Assembly (NCBI RefSeq): GCF_001750165.1
Contig: NZ_CP015411.1
Span: 2,818,001 to 2,882,000, forward strand
Direction: 5' to 3'
Length of the DNA: 64,000 bases
Origin: Pseudoalteromonas luteoviolacea
GTDB taxonomy: Bacteria; Pseudomonadota; Gammaproteobacteria; Enterobacterales; Alteromonadaceae
The notes below the pieces were generated by a model. It was given only the letters and a program-made list of their open reading frames with translations. It ran no database searches and was not told the origin of the DNA. Below are positions 46,533 through 56,395 of the stretch, in pieces. Positions within the stretch are counted from its first letter, which is position 1; each line of letters opens with the position of its first letter. Both the position numbers and the translations under genes were made by a program.

Positions 46533-49199
46533 TTAGAACTTATAAGCAAACTTTAAATAAGCCTGACGTCCGAGTACGCTGTGGGTTTTATTATCTACAC
46601 CCATTGTTTCAGACGGTGCAAATGGTGCTTCTTCATTAGTCAGGTTGGAGGCACCCACGGTCAAGGTTAATTGTTCATAACCAATATATGTGACACTGGT
46701 GTCTATCGTTGTCCAAGAATCAATTTTAAATTTATTGCCATCGCTATCAGCTAAATCATTATATGAATCAATGTAATTCACACTAAAATTAGCCACCCAG
46801 TCATCTAATGCCCAATCTATTCGGGCATTCCAACGCATATCTGGGTGCTGGTACTCGCCATTTTCATCTTCTATAACAGTAATCGGATTGCCATTCGCAT
46901 CATTTTGGATCAGCTCTTCGTCATAGCTCATTACATAAGTAACGTTATAACCAAACTTAAACTCCCCCATATCTTGCGTTTGTAATCTGTACTCTAGATC
47001 AATATCGATACCATCTGTTTTTCTGCCACCAATATTAACGAATGTATCTTTAATACGACGAATACGACCAGGCGTGCCTCCTGTACTTGGATCTCGAATT
47101 ACTAGACTTGTGTCATCGCCACAACAATCCACTATCTCTTGAGCACCAATTTTCTTAATTAAGTTGTCTTGGTCATAATTCCAATAATCTAGACCAATAC
47201 TAAATTCATCAGATGCTTGCCAAATTACACCCAAGTTGTAGTTGGTAGACTCTTCAGGTTGCAAGCTCTTGTTACCGGCTACATCAGCAGTATACTCAAA
47301 AGGTTCGCAATCTAAGGGATCTTTGGTGATTTTACAGCGTTCACGGTCAATAACGCTCGGAGATTCTTCTGTTTTACCTAAATGTAGTTGTACCAGTGAA
47401 GGAGCCCTGAATGCGGTCCCCCATGAACCACGAACCACAACTTCTTCAAGTGGTGTCCAACGAAATGCAATTTTCGGGTCCGTAGTGTTACCAAAATCAC
47501 TGTAATCTTCATAACGTAACGCAAGTTGCAGCTCTAGGTTTTCAGTTGCTGGCACATTAAATTCAGCAAACAAGGCAGTATTGTCACGATCACCATTTGC
47601 TTGCGTCGCCTCAGTTCCAAATATTTCCCCATTCAAATACTGGCTATCTGGATTATCTTCTATTTTTTCATATCTATGCTCTAAACCAAATGCAGCCGCA
47701 ACATACCCATCACCAAACTCAAAGAGCTCCCCAGAGATGGTCGCATCAAATGATTGCATAGTGGATGCACCATAACGGGTCGTCGTTGTTTCAATTCTGT
47801 CCAATGTTTCTTGAGAATTTTGGCTAGGCTCAAATGGATTCCAATTGCCATTGTCTATTTCAGCCTGAGCTCTAATTTTGTTTGGAAAGCCATCAAACCC
47901 TTTTTCTACAGCGCTAGAACGAATAGCAGAATAGGCAAACTCCCAATCCCACTCTTTAAACTCACCACGCATCCCCATAACTGCTCGGTAGTATTCAGAA
48001 TCAACGTCTTTTTTACGGTTACCGATATCGACTGTTCGTCGTCGCATAGAAATATCTACACCATGAAGAAAGTGGTCAGGCTGATCTGCAAGAGGATGGT
48101 TCAGGTTATCACCCGACATAAATAATTCAGTAAAACTTGGGCTGGCCGCACCTTGAATAAACGTTGACGTATGTTGTGCAGAGAATTCTGCAAAACCTTC
48201 TACACCGTCAGTGATTTCTTGTACGCCATTATAGTTAAAGCTGATACGCTCTGTAGAGGGAATAAGTGTCATATGTGGTGCATAATCGTAGCGACAAATA
48301 TCACCAATGATCATATTTTCAGGACATGTATCTGAACCCCACACATCAGCAAATAAAGTTTGTCTTACTTTTGTGCCGTCATCTTCAACGCGAGTTACAG
48401 GTAAAGCTTCCCATTGAGCGTCAGTTACATCAGATCTTACTACTTCAATACTACCCGGAATACCAGAAGAGCTTAGTGCATTATTACCGCCCCTGAACCT
48501 TTGATCTGCCGTAGATGCGTAGTCTCTATCCGCATAAAATACATCGCCGCGTTTGAAATAATCTAACGAAAAATTGTGATGCCCTTTATCTGTCGAACTG
48601 CCCCATAAAAGCGTAAAATTTTCTTCCTCTGCGCCGCCATCAGCGGTATCAGATATTTTGCCTGCAACTTCAAATCCGTCAATATCATCTCGTAAAACAA
48701 TATTAATTACCCCTGCAACGGCATCAGAACCATAAGTTGCTGAAGCACCGTCTTTCAAAACATCTATTCGCTTAACAGATGACACTGGAATGGTATTTAA
48801 GTCGACAAAAGATGTTTCAATATCTTTTGCAAATGGGCTCACTGCAACGCGACGCCCATTGATCAATACCAAGGTTGACGAAGCGCCCAATCCCCTCAAA
48901 GCGACGCTTGAACCACCATTTGCAGTATCATCACTTGAGTTACCCTGTGTACTGAATGTACCAGCACCAGCAACCGGTAACTTTTGTAATGCACCGATGA
49001 GATCTGTCGATCCAGTTGCGGCCAGATCGCCTGCAGAAATCGTTTGAATTGGTGAAGGCCCTTCCAAGTCAGAGCGCTTAATATGTGAACCAGTTACTTC
49101 TATTCGTTCAACCTCGCCGTCATTTGCAAATGTTGGGCTTGCCCCCCCAAGCAATGCAATACCGACCGCAGATGCTATTAGCGTAATCCCCTTTTTCAT
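46533..49199 (-). CDS. TonB-dependent outer-membrane receptor
   Basis: The product is 888 residues from the ATG at 49199. GGAG lies 13 bases upstream, and the signal peptide KKGITLIASAVGIALLGG then starts at the N-terminus; the frame extends to 49244 without need. A TonB-box-like VERIEVTGSHIKRSDLEG, a plug domain (DLIGALQKLP, LRGLGASSTLVLINGRRVA, VLKDGASATYGSDAVAGVINIVL) and a 22-strand barrel ending in the usual terminal Phe (YLKFAYKF) follow. It takes up a large substrate across the outer membrane. The substrate is unknown and no uptake genes are adjacent. The barrel includes four cysteines in loops (two in DCCGDD). Confidence 0.93.
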   Translation of the reverse strand: MKKGITLIASAVGIALLGGASPTFANDGEVERIEVTGSHIKRSDLEGPSPIQTISAGDLAATGSTDLIGALQKLPVAGAGTFSTQGNSSDDTANGGSSVALRGLGASSTLVLINGRRVAVSPFAKDIETSFVDLNTIPVSSVKRIDVLKDGASATYGSDAVAGVINIVLRDDIDGFEVAGKISDTADGGAEEENFTLLWGSSTDKGHHNFSLDYFKRGDVFYADRDYASTADQRFRGGNNALSSSGIPGSIEVVRSDVTDAQWEALPVTRVEDDGTKVRQTLFADVWGSDTCPENMIIGDICRYDYAPHMTLIPSTERISFNYNGVQEITDGVEGFAEFSAQHTSTFIQGAASPSFTELFMSGDNLNHPLADQPDHFLHGVDISMRRRTVDIGNRKKDVDSEYYRAVMGMRGEFKEWDWEFAYSAIRSSAVEKGFDGFPNKIRAQAEIDNGNWNPFEPSQNSQETLDRIETTTTRYGASTMQSFDATISGELFEFGDGYVAAAFGLEHRYEKIEDNPDSQYLNGEIFGTEATQANGDRDNTALFAEFNVPATENLELQLALRYEDYSDFGNTTDPKIAFRWTPLEEVVVRGSWGTAFRAPSLVQLHLGKTEESPSVIDRERCKITKDPLDCEPFEYTADVAGNKSLQPEESTNYNLGVIWQASDEFSIGLDYWNYDQDNLIKKIGAQEIVDCCGDDTSLVIRDPSTGGTPGRIRRIKDTFVNIGGRKTDGIDIDLEYRLQTQDMGEFKFGYNVTYVMSYDEELIQNDANGNPITVIEDENGEYQHPDMRWNARIDWALDDWVANFSVNYIDSYNDLADSDGNKFKIDSWTTIDTSVTYIGYEQLTLTVGASNLTNEEAPFAPSETMGVDNKTHSVLGRQAYLKFAYKF

Positions 49200-49356
49200 T
49201 ATCTTTCTTCTCCGTAGTGTTATTAGAATACATCTCCACAACATTTATAACACATAGAAAAAACAATAAAAACACATTTGAGACGCTATTAATTTACAAA
49301 AAATAAACCCAATGGGATAAGCTTAACCTGAAGTTGATACACTCAAAATATAGGTA

Positions 49357-49386
49357 TAAAAAAACCCAGCAATAATGCTGGGTTTA
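49357..49386 (-). terminator. Terminator after the small secreted two-repeat gene
   Basis: AAACCCAGCA (49362-49371) pairs perfectly with 49376-49385 around a 4-base loop. It is followed by T residues on the minus strand, 22 bases after the stop codon. Confidence 0.8.
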
Positions 49387-49406
49387 AAACTTTATTCTGT
49401 TACTTA

Positions 49407-49850
49407 TTACAAGGCTGTTTTGTTAACCTGTTGAACAAATTGCTTAACTGGCAGATTATTACACTTTAAGCTTCTAACTTGACCACGATATGTTTTTAAA
49501 CTGTCCAAGCCTTCTTTAGCTGCCTTCAAACACAATTCAGTTGCTACTGATGTATTTTTTGCCACTAACTTTGATTGAGTCTTTTGTTTCACTATTTGCA
49601 TTTCACTTTTAGATTTAGCAAATGTGCGAATGTCTTCACCGTTACATTTTACAGTTTCAGAGAAGCGAGAAATAAACACACCATGTTGTGCGCCTTCTTT
49701 TCTTGCAGCACTTAAACCTTGGTTGGCAGCAACCTCACATACTTTAGAAATTGCAGATGCATCGCTTGCTTTAAAGCTATGAGCTTCAGATGCAAAAACA
49801 CCAGTTGATGTAAGAGAAACAAGTGCAGCAATAGTGAAAGACTTAAACAT
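49407..49850 (-). CDS. Secreted two-repeat protein (DUF3718-like)
   Basis: The 147-residue product has a signal peptide (cleaved near GVFA/SEA) and two homologous repeats. One is SKVCEVAANQGLSAARKEG...VKCNGEDIRTFAKS and the other ATELCLKAAKEGLDSLKTY...LKCNNLPVKQFVQQ. Each has two cysteines that probably form a disulfide. I associate this pattern with the DUF3718 family of Alteromonadales, at moderate certainty; no function is known to me. Own terminator, so monocistronic. Confidence 0.6.
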   Translation of the reverse strand: MFKSFTIAALVSLTSTGVFASEAHSFKASDASAISKVCEVAANQGLSAARKEGAQHGVFISRFSETVKCNGEDIRTFAKSKSEMQIVKQKTQSKLVAKNTSVATELCLKAAKEGLDSLKTYRGQVRSLKCNNLPVKQFVQQVNKTAL

Positions 49851-50025
49851 AATCTACCTCAAAAGAACGAATTGCTGCGCATTATATAACCAAAAATAAG
49901 TCTGTAAATGATAAAAATAAACTTTTTTGACTATTTAATGATCAATTAACAACTTCATAAACATGTCGATTTAACTGGCTAGAATGGTAAAAAAAATTAA
50001 CAATTAAGAAGCCTTTATAAGTAAA

Positions 50026-50055
50026 CTTTTCACCTATCTTATAAGTAAAAATGAT
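50026..50055 (+). promoter_or_regulatory. Motif upstream of xthA shared with gltA
   Basis: This 30-base stretch matches the gltA upstream element at 24 positions and lies 33 bases before the xthA ATG. It contains TATAAGT and could be the xthA promoter core. The same TATAAGTAAA sequence is repeated just upstream at 50015-50024. Confidence 0.4.
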
Positions 50056-50088
50056 ACACTCATTTTTATTTACCTATGACTTTTATAT

Positions 50089-50898
50089 ATGAAAATTATC
50101 TCTTTCAATATCAATGGCCTTAGAGCTAGACTGCACCAACTTCAAGCACTTATCGACAAACATCAACCTGACGTAATAGGCTTACAAGAAATTAAAGTGC
50201 ATGATGAAGCTTTTCCAATCGAAGATGTAGAAGCGATGGGCTACAACGTGTACTTTCATGGTCAAAAAGCCCATTATGGCGTAGCTTTGTTATCAAAAAA
50301 ACCTGCAAAATCTATCCTAAAAGGGTTTGCAACAGATACTGAAGAAGCTCAAAAACGCATGATCACGGGCGTATTCGAGACTGAAAGCGGCAAGGATATC
50401 ACGGTCATGAATGGTTACTTCCCACAAGGTGACAATATTAGCCACGAGACTAAGTTTCCGTATAAACGTCAATTTTATAAAGATTTAATGACCCACCTCA
50501 ATACCAATGAATCTCCAGATGCTAATCTTGTTGTTATGGGCGATATTAATATCTCACCTACGGACAGTGATATCGGTATTGGCGATGCCAATATGAAGCG
50601 GTGGTTAAAAACGGGTAAATGCTCATTCCAGCCAGAAGAGCGTGAGTGGCTTAAAACATTAATGGACTGGGGTTTAAAAGACACCTTTAAAGAATTAACA
50701 CCAGACGCACAAGAAAAATACTCGTGGTTTGATTATCGCTCAAAAGGATTTAATGATAACCGAGGATTACGTATCGATGTCGTGCTTGCTACAGAAGGCT
50801 TAATGGCCACCTGTACTGAAAGTGATATAGATTATGAACTCAGAGGCATAGAGAAACCATCTGATCATGCACCAATTTGGGCTACTTTCAAAATCTAA
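50089..50898 (+). CDS. xthA: Exodeoxyribonuclease III
   Basis: The 269-residue protein is of the ExoIII/AP-endonuclease family: KIISFNINGLRAR at the N-terminus, GLQEIKV (metal-binding Glu), VMGDINISPTDSDIG (catalytic Asp and Asn) and SDHAPIWA at the end (catalytic Asp-His). It cleaves DNA at abasic sites and removes 3' blocks in base-excision repair. The following membrane-protein gene starts 42 bases later on the same strand. Confidence 0.95.
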   Translation: MKIISFNINGLRARLHQLQALIDKHQPDVIGLQEIKVHDEAFPIEDVEAMGYNVYFHGQKAHYGVALLSKKPAKSILKGFATDTEEAQKRMITGVFETESGKDITVMNGYFPQGDNISHETKFPYKRQFYKDLMTHLNTNESPDANLVVMGDINISPTDSDIGIGDANMKRWLKTGKCSFQPEEREWLKTLMDWGLKDTFKELTPDAQEKYSWFDYRSKGFNDNRGLRIDVVLATEGLMATCTESDIDYELRGIEKPSDHAPIWATFKI

Positions 50899-50940
50899 GC
50901 ATAATAGATAGCAACTCCTTGCAATGATAGGTAACAGCCA

Positions 50941-51564
50941 ATGGCAATTATGTTGTTTTCATTGCTCGCATTTGCAGTGAGTTTTGATAAAGTACAATTT
51001 ATTGCACTAATCAAAACTCCACAAAGACAAACGGGCGTCTTGTGCTGTGCCCTGGTTATGGCCATTTTATGGAAGATTCAGGCTGGCATTTTGCCATTTT
51101 TAGATATTCACATTCTGGCCATCACCGCCGTTACTTTAATCTTAGGCTGGCGGCTATCACTAATAAGCACGCTTCTTGCCTCTTTGTTACACTTCACCTT
51201 CGCTGCTACTCAAATTGAGTTTTTCACATTTTGGTTATTGACGGGCATTATTCCCGTTTATATCAGTTACGCAATTTTTCTAATTTGTTATCAGTATTTA
51301 CCGAGACACTTTTTTATTTATATATTTGTATGCGCATTTATTTGCGCAGGCATTGTCGCTGCCTGTAAAATAATGCTCACCGGTGTCTATTACTGGTCAG
51401 TAGGCCTATACGACTGGCAGACACTGCAATACAATTATATGTTTTACTCAGTGATCATGTGGTTTCCAGAAGCCATGTTAAATGGCATGGCCATTACATT
51501 GATGATCACTTACCGACCTAACTGGGTTAGGACCTTTTATGATCAGGAATATTTAGATAGATGA
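50941..51564 (+). CDS. Integral membrane protein, CbiM/ECF-permease-like
   Basis: The 207-residue protein has about six hydrophobic helices. The pattern HILAITAVTLILGWRLSLISTLLASLLHF, then WFPEAMLNGMAITLMITY, resembles the CbiM-type substrate-binding membrane component of energy-coupling-factor transporters. I cannot see the N-terminal metal-binding Met-His motif of true CbiM, so the substrate is open. It overlaps rlmA by 4 bases, which suggests co-translation with it. Confidence 0.6.
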   Translation: MAIMLFSLLAFAVSFDKVQFIALIKTPQRQTGVLCCALVMAILWKIQAGILPFLDIHILAITAVTLILGWRLSLISTLLASLLHFTFAATQIEFFTFWLLTGIIPVYISYAIFLICYQYLPRHFFIYIFVCAFICAGIVAACKIMLTGVYYWSVGLYDWQTLQYNYMFYSVIMWFPEAMLNGMAITLMITYRPNWVRTFYDQEYLDR

Positions 51565-52370
51565 CATTAGATTACCGTTGCCCCATTTGCTCAGAACCAC
51601 TAACACACACAAATAATACACTGGGCTGCATAAATCGTCATCAATTCGACTTTGCAAAAGAAGGCTATATCAATTTGCTTCCGGTGCAGTTTAAACGCTC
51701 CAAGCAACCCGGCGACAATTTGGAGATGGTCCAAGCTAGGCGCGCCTTTTTCGCAACTAATCACTACGCTTTATTACAGCAGTCGTTGGCTAAATTAGTC
51801 GCATCCAAAACCCCAAAAACGGTGATAGATCTAGGCTGCGGTGAAGGGTTTTATACACAAGCTGTCGCAGCAGCTGTCACTGAGTCGGCCGCAGTATATG
51901 GATTAGACATTAGTAAACCTGCAGTCAAATATGCCTCTAAACGATATAATAAACCAAATTTTAGCGTAGCCTCTAGTAAAGATGCACCATTTAAAAGTGA
52001 ATGCGCTGACGTCGTTCTAAGTATTTTTGCGCCAGTCTTTTCACAAGAGTCTGCTCGCCTTTTACAAGACGATGGTACCCTTATTGTCGTAGGTCCGGGT
52101 CCCAAACACCTATTTGAACTGAAACAAAAAATCTATGATGATGTGCGCTTGCACGAAGCGCCAGAGTGCCCTGACGGGTTTGAAATAATAGAGCAGACGT
52201 TAGTCGAGGATATTCAACCTGTTGAGACAAGCATTGTTGAACATTTAATTAAGATGACCCCATTTGCATGGAAATTTAAAGCGTCCCATTACAGTGAATT
52301 AGCATTGAGTGAGTCCCATAATGTGACCTTTTCTTTTTTAATCACACAATTCAAAAAAATCACAAAGTGA
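51561..52370 (+). CDS. rlmA: 23S rRNA (guanine-N1)-methyltransferase RlmA
   Basis: The 269-residue protein has an N-terminal zinc ribbon (YRCPICSEPL ... LGCINRHQFD), the RlmA-typical EGYINLLPVQ...QPGDN segment and a SAM-binding Rossmann motif VIDLGCGEGFYT. It methylates N1 of a guanine in helix 35 of 23S rRNA (G745 in Escherichia coli). It overlaps the preceding membrane-protein gene by 4 bases. Confidence 0.92.
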   Translation: MTLDYRCPICSEPLTHTNNTLGCINRHQFDFAKEGYINLLPVQFKRSKQPGDNLEMVQARRAFFATNHYALLQQSLAKLVASKTPKTVIDLGCGEGFYTQAVAAAVTESAAVYGLDISKPAVKYASKRYNKPNFSVASSKDAPFKSECADVVLSIFAPVFSQESARLLQDDGTLIVVGPGPKHLFELKQKIYDDVRLHEAPECPDGFEIIEQTLVEDIQPVETSIVEHLIKMTPFAWKFKASHYSELALSESHNVTFSFLITQFKKITK

Positions 52371-52380
52371 TTCGAAAGAA

Positions 52381-52408
52381 TGGCCCTTGCATACAAAGCA
52401 ATGGGCCA
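52381..52408. terminator. Hairpin between convergent rlmA and protease genes
   Basis: TGGCCC-TTGC and GCAA-T-GGGCCA form a 10-bp stem with one bulged base and a 7-base loop. T-rich bases follow weakly on both strands, so it may serve both convergent genes. Confidence 0.4.
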
Positions 52409-52423
52409 CAATACTTTTATGGC

Positions 52424-55400
52424 CTACTCTTTTTTTACAGCAAAACTAAATTTCAGTGGATTATCTGAATCACTTTGAGACCATTCAAAGTCTAGATCAA
52501 TATTGTCAAATACTTGAATATCCTCAATGATCTCTATTACTTCTTGATTATCTTGATATACATTGAGTTTGATACGCGTTAGCTGTGCTTTGTCAGCAAA
52601 TTCATAATCAATAGTACTACCAAATTTGATCTCATTATTTATCAGCCACTGAAAAGTCATCTCATCGTTTACCTCTCCAGAGGCACTCAACGACAGGGTT
52701 TGATTGTGCTGCGCAACACTAACACTTATCTCTGCAACTTTAACCAATGTCTGAGCTGTAAACTTGGCCCTTCCATCAACCATCAGAGTAAGACTCGCTG
52801 TATATTCACCCGGCGCTTTATAACTATAATTGACCTGTTGTATATTAGTTACTTGGGTAGTCCCATCACCAAAGTCCCACACGTACTTTAATTCCTTTGC
52901 ATTTGATAGGTGCTCAGCTACAAAACCGCATACTAACCCGTCTCTTTGGCAGCTAATCTGCAAATTAGGGTCGCTAACATGAGTTATATTTATCGGCTTC
53001 TCCAGTATCGTTTCACCGTCTTTTTTCAACATGTAACTGACGCGATCTTCAGGTTCAAGGCTTGCTAATTCAATGCCAGCCGAACTGTGTGGGTATTCAG
53101 TATCGTTTATAACCCAAACCAATGAATAACCAATAGGAAGCGTTTGAGAGATGTTCAAAGTAAAGTCAGCATTCTCTTGCTGTATGCTAACCTCAAAATC
53201 AATAATTTCTTTTAAGTTAATAGATTGTGATTTTTCGAATATTACTGAAGCGCCCTGTAAAATGAGGGATACGGTCACATTTTTAACGCCAGTCGTACCA
53301 AAGTCATATGTTAGATAACGATAGCTACTCGTATAGTGTTGATCATCTACGCGCCAAGCAAATCGTGCAATATTACTCGGAAGCTCACCTTCTACCGATA
53401 ATTTACATTCTGTACCATTCTGCTGGCAATCAATGTTAAATTCGGGCTCTGGCGCAACATTCACAGTTTTAGTCAGGCGGTTCACTTCTATACCATCTCG
53501 AAGTAATACTAAAGTAACCTCTGATGTCTGGTTCATTGACCTGACAATATGATAGTCAGAAGTCACAACTTCCTTCTGATCAAAAATCCATTTGAATGTA
53601 TACGCATTGCTAAACTGTTGCCTTATGGATAAATATAGATCGCTATTTTTTTGTTTAAAACCAAAATCAATGCTAGGTGCTGTATACTGCCCTTCATTTA
53701 AGGCCATATATACATCTATCACTTGTGATTCATCTAATCCAGCACAGCTTGATGTTTCTTGTTGTGCAGATAACACGAATCTCACAACACTAAGGCCAGT
53801 CTCTAAATTTCGGAATTGGCTAAGGTCATAAACAAGCTTACCCTCAGAGTCACTCAGATTGTTCAGTTTTTCACTATCAGCATCAAAATAGCCATTTCTA
53901 TCCGTATCTAAATAGGCAGCAATGGCCACATTGTTATCAAGTTTTAGCATTTCTATACTGATAGGTGATTGTTTATAAACAGGATCTGTCAACATGATGT
54001 CACTCCCCCCTGCTTCAACCTCACTTTTTTGGCCATTGAAAGACAGCTCAGATATAAAACGTTCAGTATTTTGAACTGGTTTACATAGTGGCGCGTCAAA
54101 CAAACTCAATAGTCGTTTTGACTCCAATTCAGTACCATCGTTAAGTTCTACATGCCATGATAGCTCATGGGCCCCACCTCCAAAAGTACGACGTATAGAC
54201 TTAACTTCTTCCCACAACTCAGTACTTTGCGGTGACCATGAAAGAATTGGTTTTTCATCCAACTTCACCTCTAAGTGAGCAATATTATCCTGCGATACTC
54301 TTGGGTCACTGATGTCGAACTGTACTTCTCCATACATACGCTTTACTGTTACCTTAAGTTGGCTATTAGCCTTCGCTGATGAAACAAAACCAACCAGCTC
54401 TGCAAGATTGCTTATATGCTGCTTATCATCAGCATCGGCTGTAGCAATAAGGCACTGTGACGCCTCATACATGCCAGCATTTGAAGGAAAACACCCTGTC
54501 ATGGCTTTTAAAACCAGTCTATATGCACGCTGTACATTCCAGCCGTCACTACTTGAAATTAAATAAAACAATTTATTGAGTGCACCGGCGCGCTGATGCG
54601 GCCCTCTTGTTTGTTCATAATCCCGATAATCATCCATGCTGATACCATCTAATCTTGGCATGGATACATGTCGTAAAAAAGAATTGGTAAGTCTACTATC
54701 ATAACCAATACCCCAAAACTTATTATCGTAGTGATACAGGTCGGAAAAAATCGAAGTATGTATCCAGTTAGAATCTGACGGTTCAGCATGCAAATGATTT
54801 GCATAATAATCTTTTACTGCAATCGCTGTAATATCAGCAAAACTCTCATGTAGTGCGCTGCGTTTCGCGCGAAGTTCAGCAAATAATTCCCCGTCAAAGT
54901 TCAAATCTGAGAGAATGTTGCCTGTGTTCCACTCTAGAATTGCATGTCCTATTTCATGCGCAACAATGTCTAAAGAACTGCCATGCGGGAATGGTTTTCC
55001 TATGGTACCACCAGCATAGTTCGTAAACTCCCCATCCCAACTACTTTGATAAAGGTTGTTAACATCAACGCGCTGCTTGATTTTATTCAAACAATAGCCA
55101 GATTCTACATCGCAGCGATTTTGCTGGTTAGGAAAGAGCGCCTTAAAATGCCAGTGCAAAGTTTGCACAGCCACGCCACCAAAAAAGTGTCCGTCGTTAA
55201 CGGCTTTAAATGCCCCTTTCAGGTAATAATAAAAATATGGGTCTCCATCAATACCGTGGCTTTCATCGGCCCCATTAGGGCATGCATACGAATATGGTTC
55301 TGAGGCACTACCTTGATATGTTTCAACCCAGTTGTTTTTAAAAATACAGCGGCTGTTTTCAAGCTTTACAACCATTGGATAACCACTAAATTCATTAAAC

Positions 55401-56155
55401 GCGGTGTTTGCTTCACCTCTATAATAAACATTACTCATTACGGGGTAGTTAGGATAATTCTTTTGTGCTACTGGATGCTCTATTGGCAGCACCGTGTTTT
55501 GACATTTTTGAGTCGCCATACTCGGTGCTTGGTGACAGTTTAACCCTAATTTATAATTACCTGTGGTTGTTGAAACTGCGTGATAACTTTCATCGTGATG
55601 CCCATCAAATGCGTAATGACTTACTGAAGAGCTTAACTTTTCTAGCGTTTGACCATCCAAAATTAAAAACTGACGATTATGCTGCCTTGATTTCACCTCA
55701 ACTCGATAAACAAAATGAGAGGCTAGATTTTCTTCTCGTACGATTAAACGCTCAGTTTTAATAATATCTATCGTTAATGGGTAGCGCTGATATATATGTT
55801 GAGAAACTTCTTCATCTTCAAATGCAAACTTACTCGCTACTGCCATAGTTTGTAATTGTTCAGACTTAAGCTGTGTAGTTAACTTGGTATTGCCAGAAAT
55901 TAATTTCTTATCACCAAAAATCGTATTTTTAACAATCAAAGTACTATTATATACCCGCACGCCATGCCAGTATAAATCATAATGCTCAAAACGAATCGCG
56001 CTATCAGATCCCTTCTCTTTATTTAATTTATACTCAAATCCTGACGATTTTAAGCTATTAACTTGATGAATGTAGGGATGTTGCTGATGTGCCATCGCAT
56101 TATACGTAAAGGGTTGGCAAGCAATTAAGGCAATACTAAGTCGTAAGTTAAACAC
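52424..56155 (-). CDS. Large secreted M4 (thermolysin-type) metalloprotease with PKD domain
   Basis: The 1243-residue protein starts with a signal peptide and propeptide (about 1-220), followed by an M4 catalytic domain. The zinc motif HEIGH is at 400-404, the third ligand Glu in ESFADI at 437-442, and the catalytic-His region GPHQRAGALNKLFYL near 520. Beta-sandwich repeats fill residues about 620-1075 and a PKD domain (YVWDFGDGTTQ) comes near 1085, then one more repeat. It is much longer than thermolysin or vibriolysin. It probably degrades proteins outside the cell. It is divergent from a short PKD/GlyGly-CTERM gene, with 240 bases between. Confidence 0.88.
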   Translation of the reverse strand: MFNLRLSIALIACQPFTYNAMAHQQHPYIHQVNSLKSSGFEYKLNKEKGSDSAIRFEHYDLYWHGVRVYNSTLIVKNTIFGDKKLISGNTKLTTQLKSEQLQTMAVASKFAFEDEEVSQHIYQRYPLTIDIIKTERLIVREENLASHFVYRVEVKSRQHNRQFLILDGQTLEKLSSSVSHYAFDGHHDESYHAVSTTTGNYKLGLNCHQAPSMATQKCQNTVLPIEHPVAQKNYPNYPVMSNVYYRGEANTAFNEFSGYPMVVKLENSRCIFKNNWVETYQGSASEPYSYACPNGADESHGIDGDPYFYYYLKGAFKAVNDGHFFGGVAVQTLHWHFKALFPNQQNRCDVESGYCLNKIKQRVDVNNLYQSSWDGEFTNYAGGTIGKPFPHGSSLDIVAHEIGHAILEWNTGNILSDLNFDGELFAELRAKRSALHESFADITAIAVKDYYANHLHAEPSDSNWIHTSIFSDLYHYDNKFWGIGYDSRLTNSFLRHVSMPRLDGISMDDYRDYEQTRGPHQRAGALNKLFYLISSSDGWNVQRAYRLVLKAMTGCFPSNAGMYEASQCLIATADADDKQHISNLAELVGFVSSAKANSQLKVTVKRMYGEVQFDISDPRVSQDNIAHLEVKLDEKPILSWSPQSTELWEEVKSIRRTFGGGAHELSWHVELNDGTELESKRLLSLFDAPLCKPVQNTERFISELSFNGQKSEVEAGGSDIMLTDPVYKQSPISIEMLKLDNNVAIAAYLDTDRNGYFDADSEKLNNLSDSEGKLVYDLSQFRNLETGLSVVRFVLSAQQETSSCAGLDESQVIDVYMALNEGQYTAPSIDFGFKQKNSDLYLSIRQQFSNAYTFKWIFDQKEVVTSDYHIVRSMNQTSEVTLVLLRDGIEVNRLTKTVNVAPEPEFNIDCQQNGTECKLSVEGELPSNIARFAWRVDDQHYTSSYRYLTYDFGTTGVKNVTVSLILQGASVIFEKSQSINLKEIIDFEVSIQQENADFTLNISQTLPIGYSLVWVINDTEYPHSSAGIELASLEPEDRVSYMLKKDGETILEKPINITHVSDPNLQISCQRDGLVCGFVAEHLSNAKELKYVWDFGDGTTQVTNIQQVNYSYKAPGEYTASLTLMVDGRAKFTAQTLVKVAEISVSVAQHNQTLSLSASGEVNDEMTFQWLINNEIKFGSTIDYEFADKAQLTRIKLNVYQDNQEVIEIIEDIQVFDNIDLDFEWSQSDSDNPLKFSFAVKKE

Positions 56156-56395
56156 TGAGACTCCTTTCTGAAGTTATTTCGTCCAAATAAAACTAATAAA
56201 AAATAACCAATCAGAAAGAAGCAATCCAGTTAAAAACCGCAAAACCGGACAATTTATAAACAATTTCATAATATTAAAGTATGTATTTAAAAGTCGATTT
56301 TAATATATTAGATTAACAACGTTTTTGACTTGCAATTAATCAGCTCAATATTTGAAAAGCAAACAATGTTTGCCTAAAAGTGAAGGATTTAACTT

